Shown in pieces: positions 35,466 to 45,184 of a DNA stretch of 64,000 nucleotides. The position numbers and the translations under genes are program-made. Source of the stretch: JAXLYX01 sp046351215 (GTDB lineage Bacteria > Myxococcota_A > Polyangia > Polyangiales > Houyiibacteriaceae); contig JAXLYX010000010.1 of the NCBI GenBank assembly GCA_046351215.1, forward strand, positions 1 through 64,000. The letters are read 5' to 3'. The number at the start of each line of letters is the position of its first letter. Position 1 is the first letter of the stretch. The notes beneath the pieces are model-generated. The model did not search any database. It saw nothing but the letters and a program-made list of their open reading frames with translations, and had not been told where the DNA came from.

Positions 35466-37121
35466 ATGAGCTCGCCGTACCGCGACGACCCCGAGAGAAC
35501 GCGCGAGGGCCCCGAGGACGAAGGGCTCGTCTCGGAGCTCGTGCGGCAGTTCCAGGATCCGTACGCCTTCGTGCGCGAGCTCGTGCAGAACTCGATCGAC
35601 GCGGGCGCCACGCGGATCGACGTGCGCGTGGTCTCGGAGCCCGAGGGGACGCTCGCGATCGGCGTGGCCGACGACGGCTCCGGCATGGACCGCGAGACGA
35701 TCGAGGACAAGCTCCTCGTCCTCTTCCGCTCGAGCAAGGAAGGGGTCGCGGGGAAGATCGGCAAGTTCGGCATCGGCTTCGTCTCCGTCCTCGGGGTGGA
35801 TCCGGACGTGGTCGAGATCGAGACGCACACCGGGCAGCTACCGTGGCACCTCGCCGTGCTGCATCCCGATCACCGGTACGAGCTCTTCGCGCACGAGAGC
35901 GAGCGCCCGCGCGGCACGACGGTGCGCCTCCGCCTCTCGCGTCCGGCGAAGGAGCACGGGGACGTCCTAAGGAAGACGAAGCAAGCCCTCGAGCGTTGGT
36001 GCGGCCACGCGCGCGTGGAGATCGTGTTCTCGGCAGATGGCGCGACGAACGCGACCCGGCGCGAGCCGACGCGGATCGATCGGCCCTTCGAGCTCGACGG
36101 CCCGATCGCCGTCCGCGGCGGAGATCCGTCGGCGGGCATCGAGGTCGTCGTCGGCGTCCCCGAGCGCGGCGCCGCACGCATCCGCTTCTACAACCGAGGC
36201 CTCCTGCTCCACGAGATGGAGCCCGAGGCGGCGCTCGCGGGCATCGACGCGAAGGTCATGCACCCGGGCCTCGGTCATACGCTGGCGCGCGATTCCGTCC
36301 GGAAGGACGCCGCCTACGACGAGGCGATGCGGCTCGTCGGGGTGCTGGCGAAGAACGCCCTGCCCGCGGAGCTCCTCCGGCGCCTCGACGCGGCGGCCGA
36401 GACGAACGACCGCGGAGCCTACGCCTCGCTCGCGCACCTGCTGGCGAAGAACCGCGTGCGCCTGCCTGCCGTGACGAAGCTGCCGCTGCTCCTGCTCGAG
36501 CCGATCCGCGGCTCGCACCGGGGCCACCTCCCCGGGAAGGGCGACCGCAAGGCGACCTCTGCGACGGCGAGCGATGCGTGCACGCGCGCGCTCGCCGCGG
36601 AGGGCGTGGCCGTCGTCGATCTGGGTGCCCTCTCCCCCTCCGATCGCGAAGGCTTCGAGGCCCTCCTCCGGAGGAGCGATGCGTACGACCGTGGGCTCCT
36701 CGAGACGCTCTCGCACGTCACCGTCGAGGCGCCGACGGCGACGGACGGTCTCCTGCTCGACGCGCTCGCCTCCCTCCTCGACGCCGCGCGCCGCGCGCCC
36801 GACGCGCTCCTGCTCGGCCTGTGCGAGGGGGCGAAGGAGGGAGCCTCCTTCCTCGTCGCGCCGTCCGGCTTCCGTGACGGTCTCGTCCGACACGGGACGT
36901 TCGATCCCGATCCGATGAAGCTCCTCGGACGCAAGACCATCGTGCTGAACACCGCGCACGCGCTCGTCGCCTCGGCGCGCGCGCGGGCGACGACCGAGCC
37001 CACGCTCGCGGCGCACGCGCTCGCGACGGCGATCTTCGCGCAGCTCGCGGACCTCGGCGAGAAGCGCAGCGAGAAGCTCCTCTCGGCCGCGCAGGCGCGC
37101 ATCCGGACGGTGTCGTCTTGA
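35466..37121 (+). CDS. HSP90-like GHKL ATPase
   Basis: 551 residues. The N-terminal 140 residues are a complete GHKL/HtpG-type ATP-binding domain: N-box FVRELVQNSIDAGA (E38, N42, D45), G1 box ADDGSGMD (68-75) and G2 box GKFGIGF (99-105). The middle resembles the HSP90 second domain (FYNRGLLLHE; HPGLGHTLARDSVRKD). The C-terminus has VLNTAHALVASARAR, as in HtpG relatives. It is shorter than HtpG (about 620) and lacks the usual dimerisation part in recognisable form. Its stop codon overlaps the next gene's TTG start (TTGA), implying stoichiometric production with the giant protein. Expected role: ATP-driven chaperone-like cycle; the client is unknown. Confidence 0.9.
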   Translation: MSSPYRDDPERTREGPEDEGLVSELVRQFQDPYAFVRELVQNSIDAGATRIDVRVVSEPEGTLAIGVADDGSGMDRETIEDKLLVLFRSSKEGVAGKIGKFGIGFVSVLGVDPDVVEIETHTGQLPWHLAVLHPDHRYELFAHESERPRGTTVRLRLSRPAKEHGDVLRKTKQALERWCGHARVEIVFSADGATNATRREPTRIDRPFELDGPIAVRGGDPSAGIEVVVGVPERGAARIRFYNRGLLLHEMEPEAALAGIDAKVMHPGLGHTLARDSVRKDAAYDEAMRLVGVLAKNALPAELLRRLDAAAETNDRGAYASLAHLLAKNRVRLPAVTKLPLLLLEPIRGSHRGHLPGKGDRKATSATASDACTRALAAEGVAVVDLGALSPSDREGFEALLRRSDAYDRGLLETLSHVTVEAPTATDGLLLDALASLLDAARRAPDALLLGLCEGAKEGASFLVAPSGFRDGLVRHGTFDPDPMKLLGRKTIVLNTAHALVASARARATTEPTLAAHALATAIFAQLADLGEKRSEKLLSAAQARIRTVSS

Positions 37122-40100
37122 CCGGCGGAGGGAAGAAGGTCGGCGGAGGCACGCTCCGGGTGGATGCGCGCAAGGCGGTCGAGAAGCTCCGCTCGTACCG
37201 GCACGAGGACCCGACCACCTGGGTGCTCGACGCGCTCCGCGCCTGCGTGTCGCTCGGCGCGACGGCCATCGCGGTCGACGGGGATGCCGACGACGTCTTC
37301 GTGCAGGCCTCCCTCGATCCGCCGGCGATCGAGGAGCTCGAGGATCTGCTCTCGGAGCTCGTGAGCCCGGAGGCGGCGAGCGAGCGCAGGGGGCTCCGGC
37401 TCCTCGGTGCGGCGCTCAACTCCGCCCTCGCGATCGGCCCTTCGCTCGTCGACGTCGTCCGCGTCGACGCGACCGGAGCGGAGGCGATCGTCCGATACTC
37501 GACCGATCCCTCCGACGAGCCGACGACGGGGGCGCCTCCTCCCCGCGACGCCCGACCGCCGATGGAGCTCGGCGGCCCGGGCCTCAGGCTCCACGTCCGG
37601 CGGCCCCTGTCGCTGGCGGTCTTCGGACGCTTCCTCGTCGGGGGGCGACTGCCCGAGCTCGACCACGTGCGGGCCGCCGCGGCGGGCCTCGCGGTTCCGC
37701 TCGCGCTCGAAGGCGAGCCCCTCGAGGCGAAGGACTCGTCCCTCCTGCGCGTGCCGCTCGGGAGCGGCTTCGACGGGCACGTCGCCCTGGTGCCGCCCGA
37801 CGAAGCCGAGCCCGAGCCCATGCTCGAGGCGCGCGAGCTCGGCGTACGTCTCGCCGTCCTGCCGATCGCGCTCCCGGACCTCTCGATGCCGCGCGGCCGC
37901 GTGCCCATCCGGGTCGTCTTCGATTCGCCGAAGCTCCCGACCGACGTCACGCGCTCCCGCGTGCGGACGGCGCCGCCGATCCCGGACGTGCTCGAGCGTG
38001 CGAACGCCTGCCTCGAGACGCTCGTGACCCTGCTCGCCGAGACGCTCGCGAAGGAGCCGACGCCCGCCCTCCGCGACGCGGCGATCGCCCTGCTCGCATG
38101 CCGCGTCGCGGGCGCATCGTTCGTCGCCGACGCGCTGAGGCTGCCGAGCTCCTTCGCGAAGCTCGCCCGCATCCCGCTCGTGCACGACGCGACCGGACGC
38201 ATGCGTCCACTCGTCGATCTCTCGCGGGACACGGTCGCGATCCACGACGACGACGAGCCGGTCGATCCGACGATGCGCTCGTGGCTCGGACAGATGCTCT
38301 GGGCGGGCCCGGGCATGCCGGAGCGGCGCCTGCTCGGCGACGCCACCTTCGCGTCTTCCGCCGAGGTGATGCGACGAGCCGTCTCCATGATGCGCGCCGC
38401 GCGCACGTTCCGCTCGCGCCCCCTCGAGAAGCCGGTGGTCGACCGCGACGACGGGCTCGTGAAGGTCCGCCTCGAGGAGCACGTCGAGCTCCCGTTCGAG
38501 CTGCCGGAGACCCACGCCGACGGCGTCCGCGGCGAGCTCGTGCTCGCCCTGCCGACGACCCTCCGGGGCGAGCTGCGTCTGCACCTGCTCCACGAGAGCC
38601 GGGCGTTCGCCGATCTCGCCTTCCCGACGGTGCTCCCGTTCCACGCCGTCTGCGACAGCGCCGCGATCGAGCCGGACGAGACCTACACCGGCGTCCGAGC
38701 CGGCGATCCGGGGCTCGCGCGGACCCTGCGCGTCGTACGGCAGGCCGCGCTCCGGGCCACGCTCGCGCTGCTCGCCGCGCTCGAAGGCGACGATCCGGCC
38801 ACGTTCGGTGGACGCCCGCTCTCCGCGCTCGGGACCCTGGCCACGCTCGAATCGCGCGCTCGTCTCTCGCGCGCCGCGATCCGGCAGCTCGCGCTCTCGC
38901 TCGCCCAGCCCGACGGCGGCGAGGCGGCGCCGACCGTCCTCCTCGAGCCAGGCTCCTTCGTGGGACACCTCGAGGTCTTCCCCGTCTCGCGAGGAGGCGG
39001 CGAAGAGCGCCTGGTCTCGCTCGCGGCGCTCGCGCAGCTCGCCTCGGACGGCCTCGTCGCGCTCGCGCCGGACACCGTGCCCCCCGGTGGAGATCACCTC
39101 TGCACCCGCTTGCTCGAGGTCGACCGCGCTCTCGTCGCCTCGGTGTTGCCCGAGGGGACGGTGCTCGTGCCCTACCCTCCTCCGCTCGCGCGCGCCTCGA
39201 ACACGACGCCGATGTCGGAGCTCCGTGCGCGCGCGCTCGGGGACTCTCCCTTCGCGCTCGACTACGAGTCCGGCGAGGTGCGAGCCGTGGTCGCTCGGAC
39301 GCGGTCGGGCGGCAACCTCGTCCGACGCCACCGCGGAGTGGACGTCGACGAGCGCCCGTTCGTCCCGAGGCTGCTTCCGTGTCGCGTGGTGCTCGAGGAC
39401 GACGCCCTCGTGCCACGGCCGTCGGGCCCTCCCCTCGAGCCGTCGGAGCCGCGGGACCCCTTCGAACCCGAGCGGAGGCTGCTCGAGGCCGAGCTCGTCA
39501 CGCTCGAGACGGGCGTGGCCCCTCCCGAGCTCGTCGCGCCGAACGGCCTGCCTCCGGCGCTCGGCGCCGTGCGCGAGGATCTCGTCGCGCTCTGGGCCGA
39601 GCTCGCGGAGTCGGGGCGCGGCCTCGACGCGCTCCCCTCCGAGCTGCGTGAACGCACACGGAATGCCCGCGTCTTCCCACGCGTCGGCGGCGCGCTGGTC
39701 TCGCTCGCCGACCTCGCCGAGCTCGGACGCGACGAGCCCGTGCCCTACGTGACCGAGGCCTTCGACCCCGGGAGGACGGCCGATCCGGCGTTCGTCCCGC
39801 TGCTCGTGACGTCCGAGATCGCGAACGCGCTGATGGCCGGCTTCGGCATCCCGCTCGAGGCCGCGGACGAGACGATCGACGCGCGCTACGCGGCCGCCGA
39901 TCGCCGACGGAGGCGCGAGCAGCATCGCACCCGCCCGCTCGAGCTCTCGCGTGCGCCGGCGGATGCGCTCGTCCTGCCGATCGAGGGCGGCTACGCCCGC
40001 TTCTGGCCGAGCGGACGCGAGCTCGGGCTCGTCGTCCGGGTGGACGTCGAAGGGCGCGCGTTCGATCGGATGGACGACGAAAGCGGGCTTCCGCTCGACG

Positions 40101-42724
40101 GCGAGCTCGACCTCGGAGAGGACCTCGCCGACGAGGGCTTCACCCGCATCTCGGACGACGCGAGGGCGAGGATCGGAAGGCTCGCGACGAAGGCGGCCGC
40201 GGCGCTCGTCGCCCGCGCCGTCGCGAACGAGCCGTCGCGCCTCGTCGACGACGAAGCGATCCTCGCGCTCGCATCGGCCTTCGCGAGGAGCCCGGGCCCG
40301 AAGGACGCGCGAGAGACCCGCGAGGCCCTCGAGGGACTGCGCCGGGCGCCGTTCCTCCGCACGACGCGAGGTCGCACGTGCGCGCCCGCGGAGCTCGCAC
40401 CGAAACGCGCCCTGCTCGTCGCCTCGGTGGAGGCACCGGACCCGCCCCTCGCACGCGAGGAGGAGACGCCCCCGATCGATCGCGAGGTCGTCTGTCTCGG
40501 CACGGGAACGCGGGCTCGGCTGCTCCGCGCCATGCTCGAAGAGCTCGCGCACGGAGGCACGCGGGACGTCTCCCGAGCGCTCGAGACGGTGCTCGCGGCC
40601 CGGCGGATCGAGCGGGGCGAAGTCGCCGCGCCCTCGTTGCCCGACGCGGAGCGCGTCGAGACACGCTCGCTCGGCGAGCTCGGCCTCGACCTCGCGCGCG
40701 TGGCCATCCTCGGGCACGGCGCGATCGCGCTCGCGGATCCCGGCGGTGGCGAGGTGAGGGTCTTCGATGCCGCGGGGCAGTGCGTCGCGACGGTGCCGCT
40801 GCCCGACGAGCTCCCGATCCGGATCGCCGCCCTCTCGGCCGCGCTCGCGTCGCGCGCGGGTCGCGAGGGCCCCTTGCCGGAGGCCGAGCGCGCTCGCCTC
40901 GAGGCCGCGGCGAAGGAAGCGGCGAAGGCGCTGCTCCTCTCGATCGCGGAGACCCCCGGCTCGCTGCCGGAGCGGACGCTCGAGCGCCTCGCACACGCGG
41001 TGCTCGACCGGGGGCTCGCCGACGTCGCCGCGTTCCGCCACGTCCCCTTGTGGATGGAGGCGAAGGGCGCACGCACGTCCCTCGCCGACGCAGCGGCGAT
41101 GCACCCCGACGGCGTGCCGTTCCTTCCTTCGGATCGGCCCGCGCTCGCGCCTCTCGCGCCCGCGGGGACGCTGATCCTCTCGCGAGCGCATGCGGCGGCC
41201 ACGCGCCGTGTCGTGGAGCTCGTCGATGCCGCGCCTTCGCTCGAGCGAGAGGCGCGCCGAGCGGAATTCGAAGCGCAGGGCGCGCTCGCCGCGGTGTGCC
41301 TCGACGAGGAGAGCCGGTCCCACGCGCTCGGCGTCTCCGCGATCGACGGAGAGGGCCGCAGGGGTGAGCTCGGGATCCTCGAGCCGGCCGCACGGAAGCG
41401 CCGAGGCCTCGTGATCGTGCATCGAGGTCGGCGGCTCGTCCGCCTCGACGATCCGTGTGCGCTGCCGACGCTCGCGATCGTCGAGGATCGTTCCGTCGAG
41501 CCGAACGAGACCTTCGACGGCGTGAGGCCTTCGCCCGCGCTCGAAGCGCTGCGCGCGTCGATGCGCGAGGAGAGCCTCCGGGCGGCCGCGCGGCTCTTCC
41601 CCGCGCCCGCGGACGCGCTCGCCTCGCTCGTGCTCGGCCCCGACGTCCGGCTCCCCGGCGCTCCCTCCGATGCGGCGACGGCCGGAGAGCTCCACCTGGC
41701 GCGGGATCCGGGGCGTTCCAGCGTGGCCGTGCTCTCGTCGACGCGCGCGAGCGCGCACTCGATCGCCATCGCGCATCGCGCGCGCCCGGGCGCCCGGAAC
41801 GTGCCCGTGCCGATCGAGGGGACCGTCGTGGTCGCCGGCGCGAAGGGCACGCCCAACGTGCGTCCGCTCCTGCTCGCGGCCTACGCACGCCTCGTCGAGC
41901 AGGCCGTCGAGTCGCTCGGGGGAGACCGCCCCGAGGCGGACCGCGCGCTCCTGCTCGGTCACGTGCTGAACGGACGCGCGCTCGGTCTCGTCGACGCGCG
42001 CGACAGCCTCGACGCGCTCGAGCTCCCGGTCACGGCGAGGGGCAGCGTCACGATCGGCGCGCTGGTCCGCTCGATCGACGCGTTCGAGTCCCTGCCGATC
42101 ACGACCCCGGCCGATCGCGGCGGTGTCCCGGGCGACGTGCTCGTCGACGACGGTGGGCCGATCGTCCGGGTGATCCTCGCGCACCTCGGAGACCGCGCGC
42201 GCCGCGTGCGCGGCGGCTACGAGCCTCGGGAGAGAGAGGCGCCGGCGCCTCCTCCGGAGCCCGTCTTCGAGCTCGTGCCGCCGCCAGGCCGCGAAGAGCC
42301 CCCGCCGAAGAAGAAGAAGAAGGCGAAGAAGACCAAGAAGGCGGAAGCCACGGAAGGGGCGCGTCCGGTGCGCGCGCAGCCGGCGAAGCGCGAGCCCCCG
42401 CCGAAGGCCGCGGTCGTGGTCCGCGCGCTCGACGGCCTGCTCCGGACCCTTCGGGTCCCGGGCCTCGTCGTCCGCCGCGTCGATCTCGTCCCCGACGCCT
42501 CGGACGGGGCCGTCCGCTACGACCTGGACGGCCGCCTCCTCGTCCTGTCCGGACGCGACGAGCACGTGCTCGCGCTCGCGGACGCGCTCGACACCGGCGA
42601 TGCGCGCGCGCCCACGCTGCTCCGCTCGCTCGCGGTCCGCGCGCTCGCCGCGATCGCCGAGCGCGATCCGGAGCTCGACTCGACCCGCCTCGAGGCGGCG
42701 CTCGCCTCCCTGCTCGACTCCTAG
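37118..42724 (+). CDS. Giant 1868-residue protein with a degenerate GHKL domain
   Basis: Not a family I can name. TTG start inside the stop of the GHKL gene. Residues 31-51 (DPTTWVLDALRACVSLGATAI) align without gaps to residues 31-51 of the upstream ATPase, but the catalytic E38, N42 and D45 are D, A and S. The G1 and G2 glycine boxes are also gone (SLDPPA; GLRLLGAAL). The remaining 1700 residues are Arg/Ala/Leu-rich, soluble, and contain recurring blocks such as AIEPDETYTGVR (about 518) and SVEPNETFDGVR (about 1461). A Lys-rich patch (PPPKKKKKAKKTKK, about 1730) precedes a final 120-residue domain. No signal peptide or membrane helix. Likely a pseudo-ATPase partner or scaffold for the upstream ATPase. 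Confidence 0.85.
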   Translation: MTGGGKKVGGGTLRVDARKAVEKLRSYRHEDPTTWVLDALRACVSLGATAIAVDGDADDVFVQASLDPPAIEELEDLLSELVSPEAASERRGLRLLGAALNSALAIGPSLVDVVRVDATGAEAIVRYSTDPSDEPTTGAPPPRDARPPMELGGPGLRLHVRRPLSLAVFGRFLVGGRLPELDHVRAAAAGLAVPLALEGEPLEAKDSSLLRVPLGSGFDGHVALVPPDEAEPEPMLEARELGVRLAVLPIALPDLSMPRGRVPIRVVFDSPKLPTDVTRSRVRTAPPIPDVLERANACLETLVTLLAETLAKEPTPALRDAAIALLACRVAGASFVADALRLPSSFAKLARIPLVHDATGRMRPLVDLSRDTVAIHDDDEPVDPTMRSWLGQMLWAGPGMPERRLLGDATFASSAEVMRRAVSMMRAARTFRSRPLEKPVVDRDDGLVKVRLEEHVELPFELPETHADGVRGELVLALPTTLRGELRLHLLHESRAFADLAFPTVLPFHAVCDSAAIEPDETYTGVRAGDPGLARTLRVVRQAALRATLALLAALEGDDPATFGGRPLSALGTLATLESRARLSRAAIRQLALSLAQPDGGEAAPTVLLEPGSFVGHLEVFPVSRGGGEERLVSLAALAQLASDGLVALAPDTVPPGGDHLCTRLLEVDRALVASVLPEGTVLVPYPPPLARASNTTPMSELRARALGDSPFALDYESGEVRAVVARTRSGGNLVRRHRGVDVDERPFVPRLLPCRVVLEDDALVPRPSGPPLEPSEPRDPFEPERRLLEAELVTLETGVAPPELVAPNGLPPALGAVREDLVALWAELAESGRGLDALPSELRERTRNARVFPRVGGALVSLADLAELGRDEPVPYVTEAFDPGRTADPAFVPLLVTSEIANALMAGFGIPLEAADETIDARYAAADRRRRREQHRTRPLELSRAPADALVLPIEGGYARFWPSGRELGLVVRVDVEGRAFDRMDDESGLPLDGELDLGEDLADEGFTRISDDARARIGRLATKAAAALVARAVANEPSRLVDDEAILALASAFARSPGPKDARETREALEGLRRAPFLRTTRGRTCAPAELAPKRALLVASVEAPDPPLAREEETPPIDREVVCLGTGTRARLLRAMLEELAHGGTRDVSRALETVLAARRIERGEVAAPSLPDAERVETRSLGELGLDLARVAILGHGAIALADPGGGEVRVFDAAGQCVATVPLPDELPIRIAALSAALASRAGREGPLPEAERARLEAAAKEAAKALLLSIAETPGSLPERTLERLAHAVLDRGLADVAAFRHVPLWMEAKGARTSLADAAAMHPDGVPFLPSDRPALAPLAPAGTLILSRAHAAATRRVVELVDAAPSLEREARRAEFEAQGALAAVCLDEESRSHALGVSAIDGEGRRGELGILEPAARKRRGLVIVHRGRRLVRLDDPCALPTLAIVEDRSVEPNETFDGVRPSPALEALRASMREESLRAAARLFPAPADALASLVLGPDVRLPGAPSDAATAGELHLARDPGRSSVAVLSSTRASAHSIAIAHRARPGARNVPVPIEGTVVVAGAKGTPNVRPLLLAAYARLVEQAVESLGGDRPEADRALLLGHVLNGRALGLVDARDSLDALELPVTARGSVTIGALVRSIDAFESLPITTPADRGGVPGDVLVDDGGPIVRVILAHLGDRARRVRGGYEPREREAPAPPPEPVFELVPPPGREEPPPKKKKKAKKTKKAEATEGARPVRAQPAKREPPPKAAVVVRALDGLLRTLRVPGLVVRRVDLVPDASDGAVRYDLDGRLLVLSGRDEHVLALADALDTGDARAPTLLRSLAVRALAAIAERDPELDSTRLEAALASLLDS

Positions 42725-42749
42725 GCCGGAGGGCTGGTACCAACGTCCC

Positions 42750-44165
42750 ATGCCGTCCCCGCTCGACAAGCTGCGTGACGCCCTCGGCCCCCGCCTCCCC
42801 GTCCACCTGGCGAAGCGGCGGAGCCCGACGACCGACGCGGGACTCGAGCCCGGCCGGGCCCTCCGGTTCCCCCCGGGCTTCCTGTTCGGCGCCGCGAGCG
42901 CGAGCCACCAGGTCGAGGGCTTCGACGAGCACAGCGATTGGTGGAGGTTCGAGCGCGAGCCCGGCCGCGTGCAGCACTTCGCCGAATTCGGCGAGGAGGC
43001 CACGAAGCGGAAGAGCGACCACCTCGCCCGCTTCGACGAGGACGTGGCGCTCATGAAGCAGCTCGGGCTCGCCGCCTATCGCTTCGGCGTCGACTGGAGC
43101 CGGTGCGAGCCCCGCGACGGCGTGTTCGACGAGGCCGCGATCGCCCGCTACGGGCGGATGTGCGCGACGCTGCGGAAGAACGGCATCGAGCCGATCGTGA
43201 CCTTCTTCCACTGGTCGAGCCCCGACGACGTCTGGGTGCGCGGGCGGGAGGAGCATTCCGGCTGGTACGTGCCGGAGACCGCGGCGCGGTTCGGCCGCTT
43301 CGTCGCGCACGTGATGCCGTCCCTCGCCGAGCACGTCCGTGTCTACGTGACGCTGAACGAGCCCAACGTCTTCGTCTTCGGCGGCTTCGCCGAGGGATTG
43401 CTCTGCCCGGGTCATCGTCGGCCCGACGCCGACCTGTTCCGCGTCCTGCGCACGCAGTTCCTCGCGCACGTCGAGGCACGGAGGGCGATCCGCGCGGTGC
43501 GCCCGGACGCGCTCGTGGGTCTCGCGAACAACTGCACGCTCTTCGAGCCGTACGACGACTCGCACGTCCTCGAGAGGGTCGTCGCGGCCTTCTTCGAAGA
43601 AGGCTTCACGTGGTCCTTCCTCGACGCGCCCCTCACGGGGACGATCGTCCACCGGACGCGCTCGGGGAGCATCGCGCGGGAGACGATCCCGGGGCTCGAA
43701 GGGAGCGTGGACTTCGTCGGCGTGAACTACTACGAGCGCAACTTCGTGAGGCTCCCCCACGGAGTCGACCTGCGGCGGCCCGAGCTCGTGGCCGACCACC
43801 ACGGCGAGCGGGAGAACTGGCCGCGCGAGAGCTACCCGCTCGGCTTCCTCGAGACGCTCCGTACCGTCCATCGCCGTTACGGGCTGCCCATCTACGTCAC
43901 GGAGAACGGCCGGGCCCACGTCGACGACCGGGAGCGGACCCGATTCCTCCGGGACCACCTCGCGGTGGTCGGCCGGGCCCTCGCTGAGGGGATCCGGGTG
44001 GAGGGCTTCCTCTACTGGTCGCTCCTCGACAACCAGGAGTGGGCCAACGGCTTCCTCCCGCGCTTCGGCCTGTACGAGGTCGACTACCGTACGTTCGAGC
44101 GGAAACGGCGCGGAACGGCGGACGAATACGCGCGGATCATCGCCCGCCGCGAGATCGTGCCCTGA
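42750..44165 (+). CDS. Family GH1 glycosidase (beta-glucosidase-like)
   Basis: 471 residues, usual GH1 length. TIM-barrel hydrolase of beta-linked glucosides or galactosides. Both catalytic glutamates are visible: acid/base E204 in TLNEPN and nucleophile E385 in VTENGRA. Also present are the N-terminal FLFGAASASHQVEG and the aglycone-side YWSLLDNQEWANGF near the end. An N-terminal extension of about 40 residues precedes the barrel; there is no signal peptide, so it is probably cytoplasmic. It starts 25 bases after the giant gene and continues the plus-strand run. The substrate cannot be assigned. Confidence 0.94.
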   Translation: MPSPLDKLRDALGPRLPVHLAKRRSPTTDAGLEPGRALRFPPGFLFGAASASHQVEGFDEHSDWWRFEREPGRVQHFAEFGEEATKRKSDHLARFDEDVALMKQLGLAAYRFGVDWSRCEPRDGVFDEAAIARYGRMCATLRKNGIEPIVTFFHWSSPDDVWVRGREEHSGWYVPETAARFGRFVAHVMPSLAEHVRVYVTLNEPNVFVFGGFAEGLLCPGHRRPDADLFRVLRTQFLAHVEARRAIRAVRPDALVGLANNCTLFEPYDDSHVLERVVAAFFEEGFTWSFLDAPLTGTIVHRTRSGSIARETIPGLEGSVDFVGVNYYERNFVRLPHGVDLRRPELVADHHGERENWPRESYPLGFLETLRTVHRRYGLPIYVTENGRAHVDDRERTRFLRDHLAVVGRALAEGIRVEGFLYWSLLDNQEWANGFLPRFGLYEVDYRTFERKRRGTADEYARIIARREIVP

Positions 44166-44191
44166 GCCCGGGAGACGCTACACTGCGGCCC

Positions 44192-45166
44192 GTGGCCGAG
44201 CCCGATGACCCGTCGCGCAGCATTCCGCCCTCGCCGGAGGGCGCGGTCGTCCGTCCCGGCTTCGTGCGGGCGTTGATCGCGCAGCTGCGCATCCACCAAT
44301 GGGCGAAGAACGCGCTCGTCGTGGTGCCCGTGCTGCTCGCGCCGGGCGTGCCCTCGAATCGCGTCATCGCCCACGCCCTGCTGGCGGCCCTGACGTTCTC
44401 CTTCTGCGCATCCGCCGGCTACGTGCTCAACGACCTCCTCGATCTCGAGGCCGATCGGGCGCATCCGACCAAGCGGCACCGGCCCTTCGCATCGGGCGCG
44501 CTGCCGGTATCGGTCGGTCCGGCCCTCTTCGTGGCGCTCCTCGTCGCGAGCTTCGGCCCCGCGCTCGCGGTCCTGCCGCGAGGCTTCGCCGCGATGCTCG
44601 CGATCTACTTCGGCGGCACGCTCGCCTACTCGCTCTACTTCAAGCGGCAGCTGCTCCTCGACGTCCTCGTGCTCGCGGGCCTCTACACCCACCGGATCCT
44701 CGCGGGCGGCGTCGCGACGTCGATCCCGATCAGCCAGTGGCTCCTCGCGTTCTCCGTCTTCCTCTTCCTCAGCCTCGCGTTCGCGAAGCGTCACGTGGAG
44801 ATCGCCCCGCTCGGAGCGGATCAGCGGATCAAGAACCGGAACTACGGCAAGTCGGACCTCTCCATCGTCGAGAGCATGGGAACCGCCAGCGGCTATCTGG
44901 GCGCCCTCGTCTTCACCCTCTACGTCGAGAACGGCGCGCACGGGGGAGCGTACAAGAGCCCCGCGATGCTCTGGGCGGCCGCGCCCGTGCTGCTCTACTG
45001 GATCAGCCGCATCTGGGTGCTGACCTCGCGCGGGGAGATGAACGACGACCCGGTGAGGTTCGCCCTCACCGATCGCGTGAGCCTCGTCTGCGGAGCCGTC
45101 GTCGCCCTCATCGCGGCCGTGGCCCGCTTCGCCGAGCCTTCGGCCCTCTCGATCCTCGGCGGCTGA
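44192..45166 (+). CDS. UbiA-family prenyltransferase (decaprenyl-phosphate phosphoribosyltransferase-like)
   Basis: 324 residues with 8-9 membrane helices. The first Asp-rich motif NDLLDLEADRAHPTK and the following RHRPFASG match UbiA proteins closest to decaprenyl-phosphate 5-phosphoribosyltransferase, as does the opening IHQWAKNALVVVP. The second region is FAKRHVEIAPLGADQRIKNRNY. Such enzymes transfer a polyprenyl (phosphate) group or a phosphoribosyl unit to it in the inner membrane. GTG start, 26 bases after the GH1 gene. Ubiquinone or menaquinone synthesis is less likely given the motif details, but not excluded. Confidence 0.88.
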   Translation: MAEPDDPSRSIPPSPEGAVVRPGFVRALIAQLRIHQWAKNALVVVPVLLAPGVPSNRVIAHALLAALTFSFCASAGYVLNDLLDLEADRAHPTKRHRPFASGALPVSVGPALFVALLVASFGPALAVLPRGFAAMLAIYFGGTLAYSLYFKRQLLLDVLVLAGLYTHRILAGGVATSIPISQWLLAFSVFLFLSLAFAKRHVEIAPLGADQRIKNRNYGKSDLSIVESMGTASGYLGALVFTLYVENGAHGGAYKSPAMLWAAAPVLLYWISRIWVLTSRGEMNDDPVRFALTDRVSLVCGAVVALIAAVARFAEPSALSILGG

Positions 45167-45184
45167 CGTAGGATCCGGGGGTCC

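Noticed and set aside
36419..43054. Minus-strand open frame of about 2200 codons opposite the giant gene
   Set aside because: Composition is the usual Arg/Glu-rich antisense shadow. The plus-strand giant has an overlap with the GHKL gene, homology to its N-terminus and a sensible amino-acid mix.
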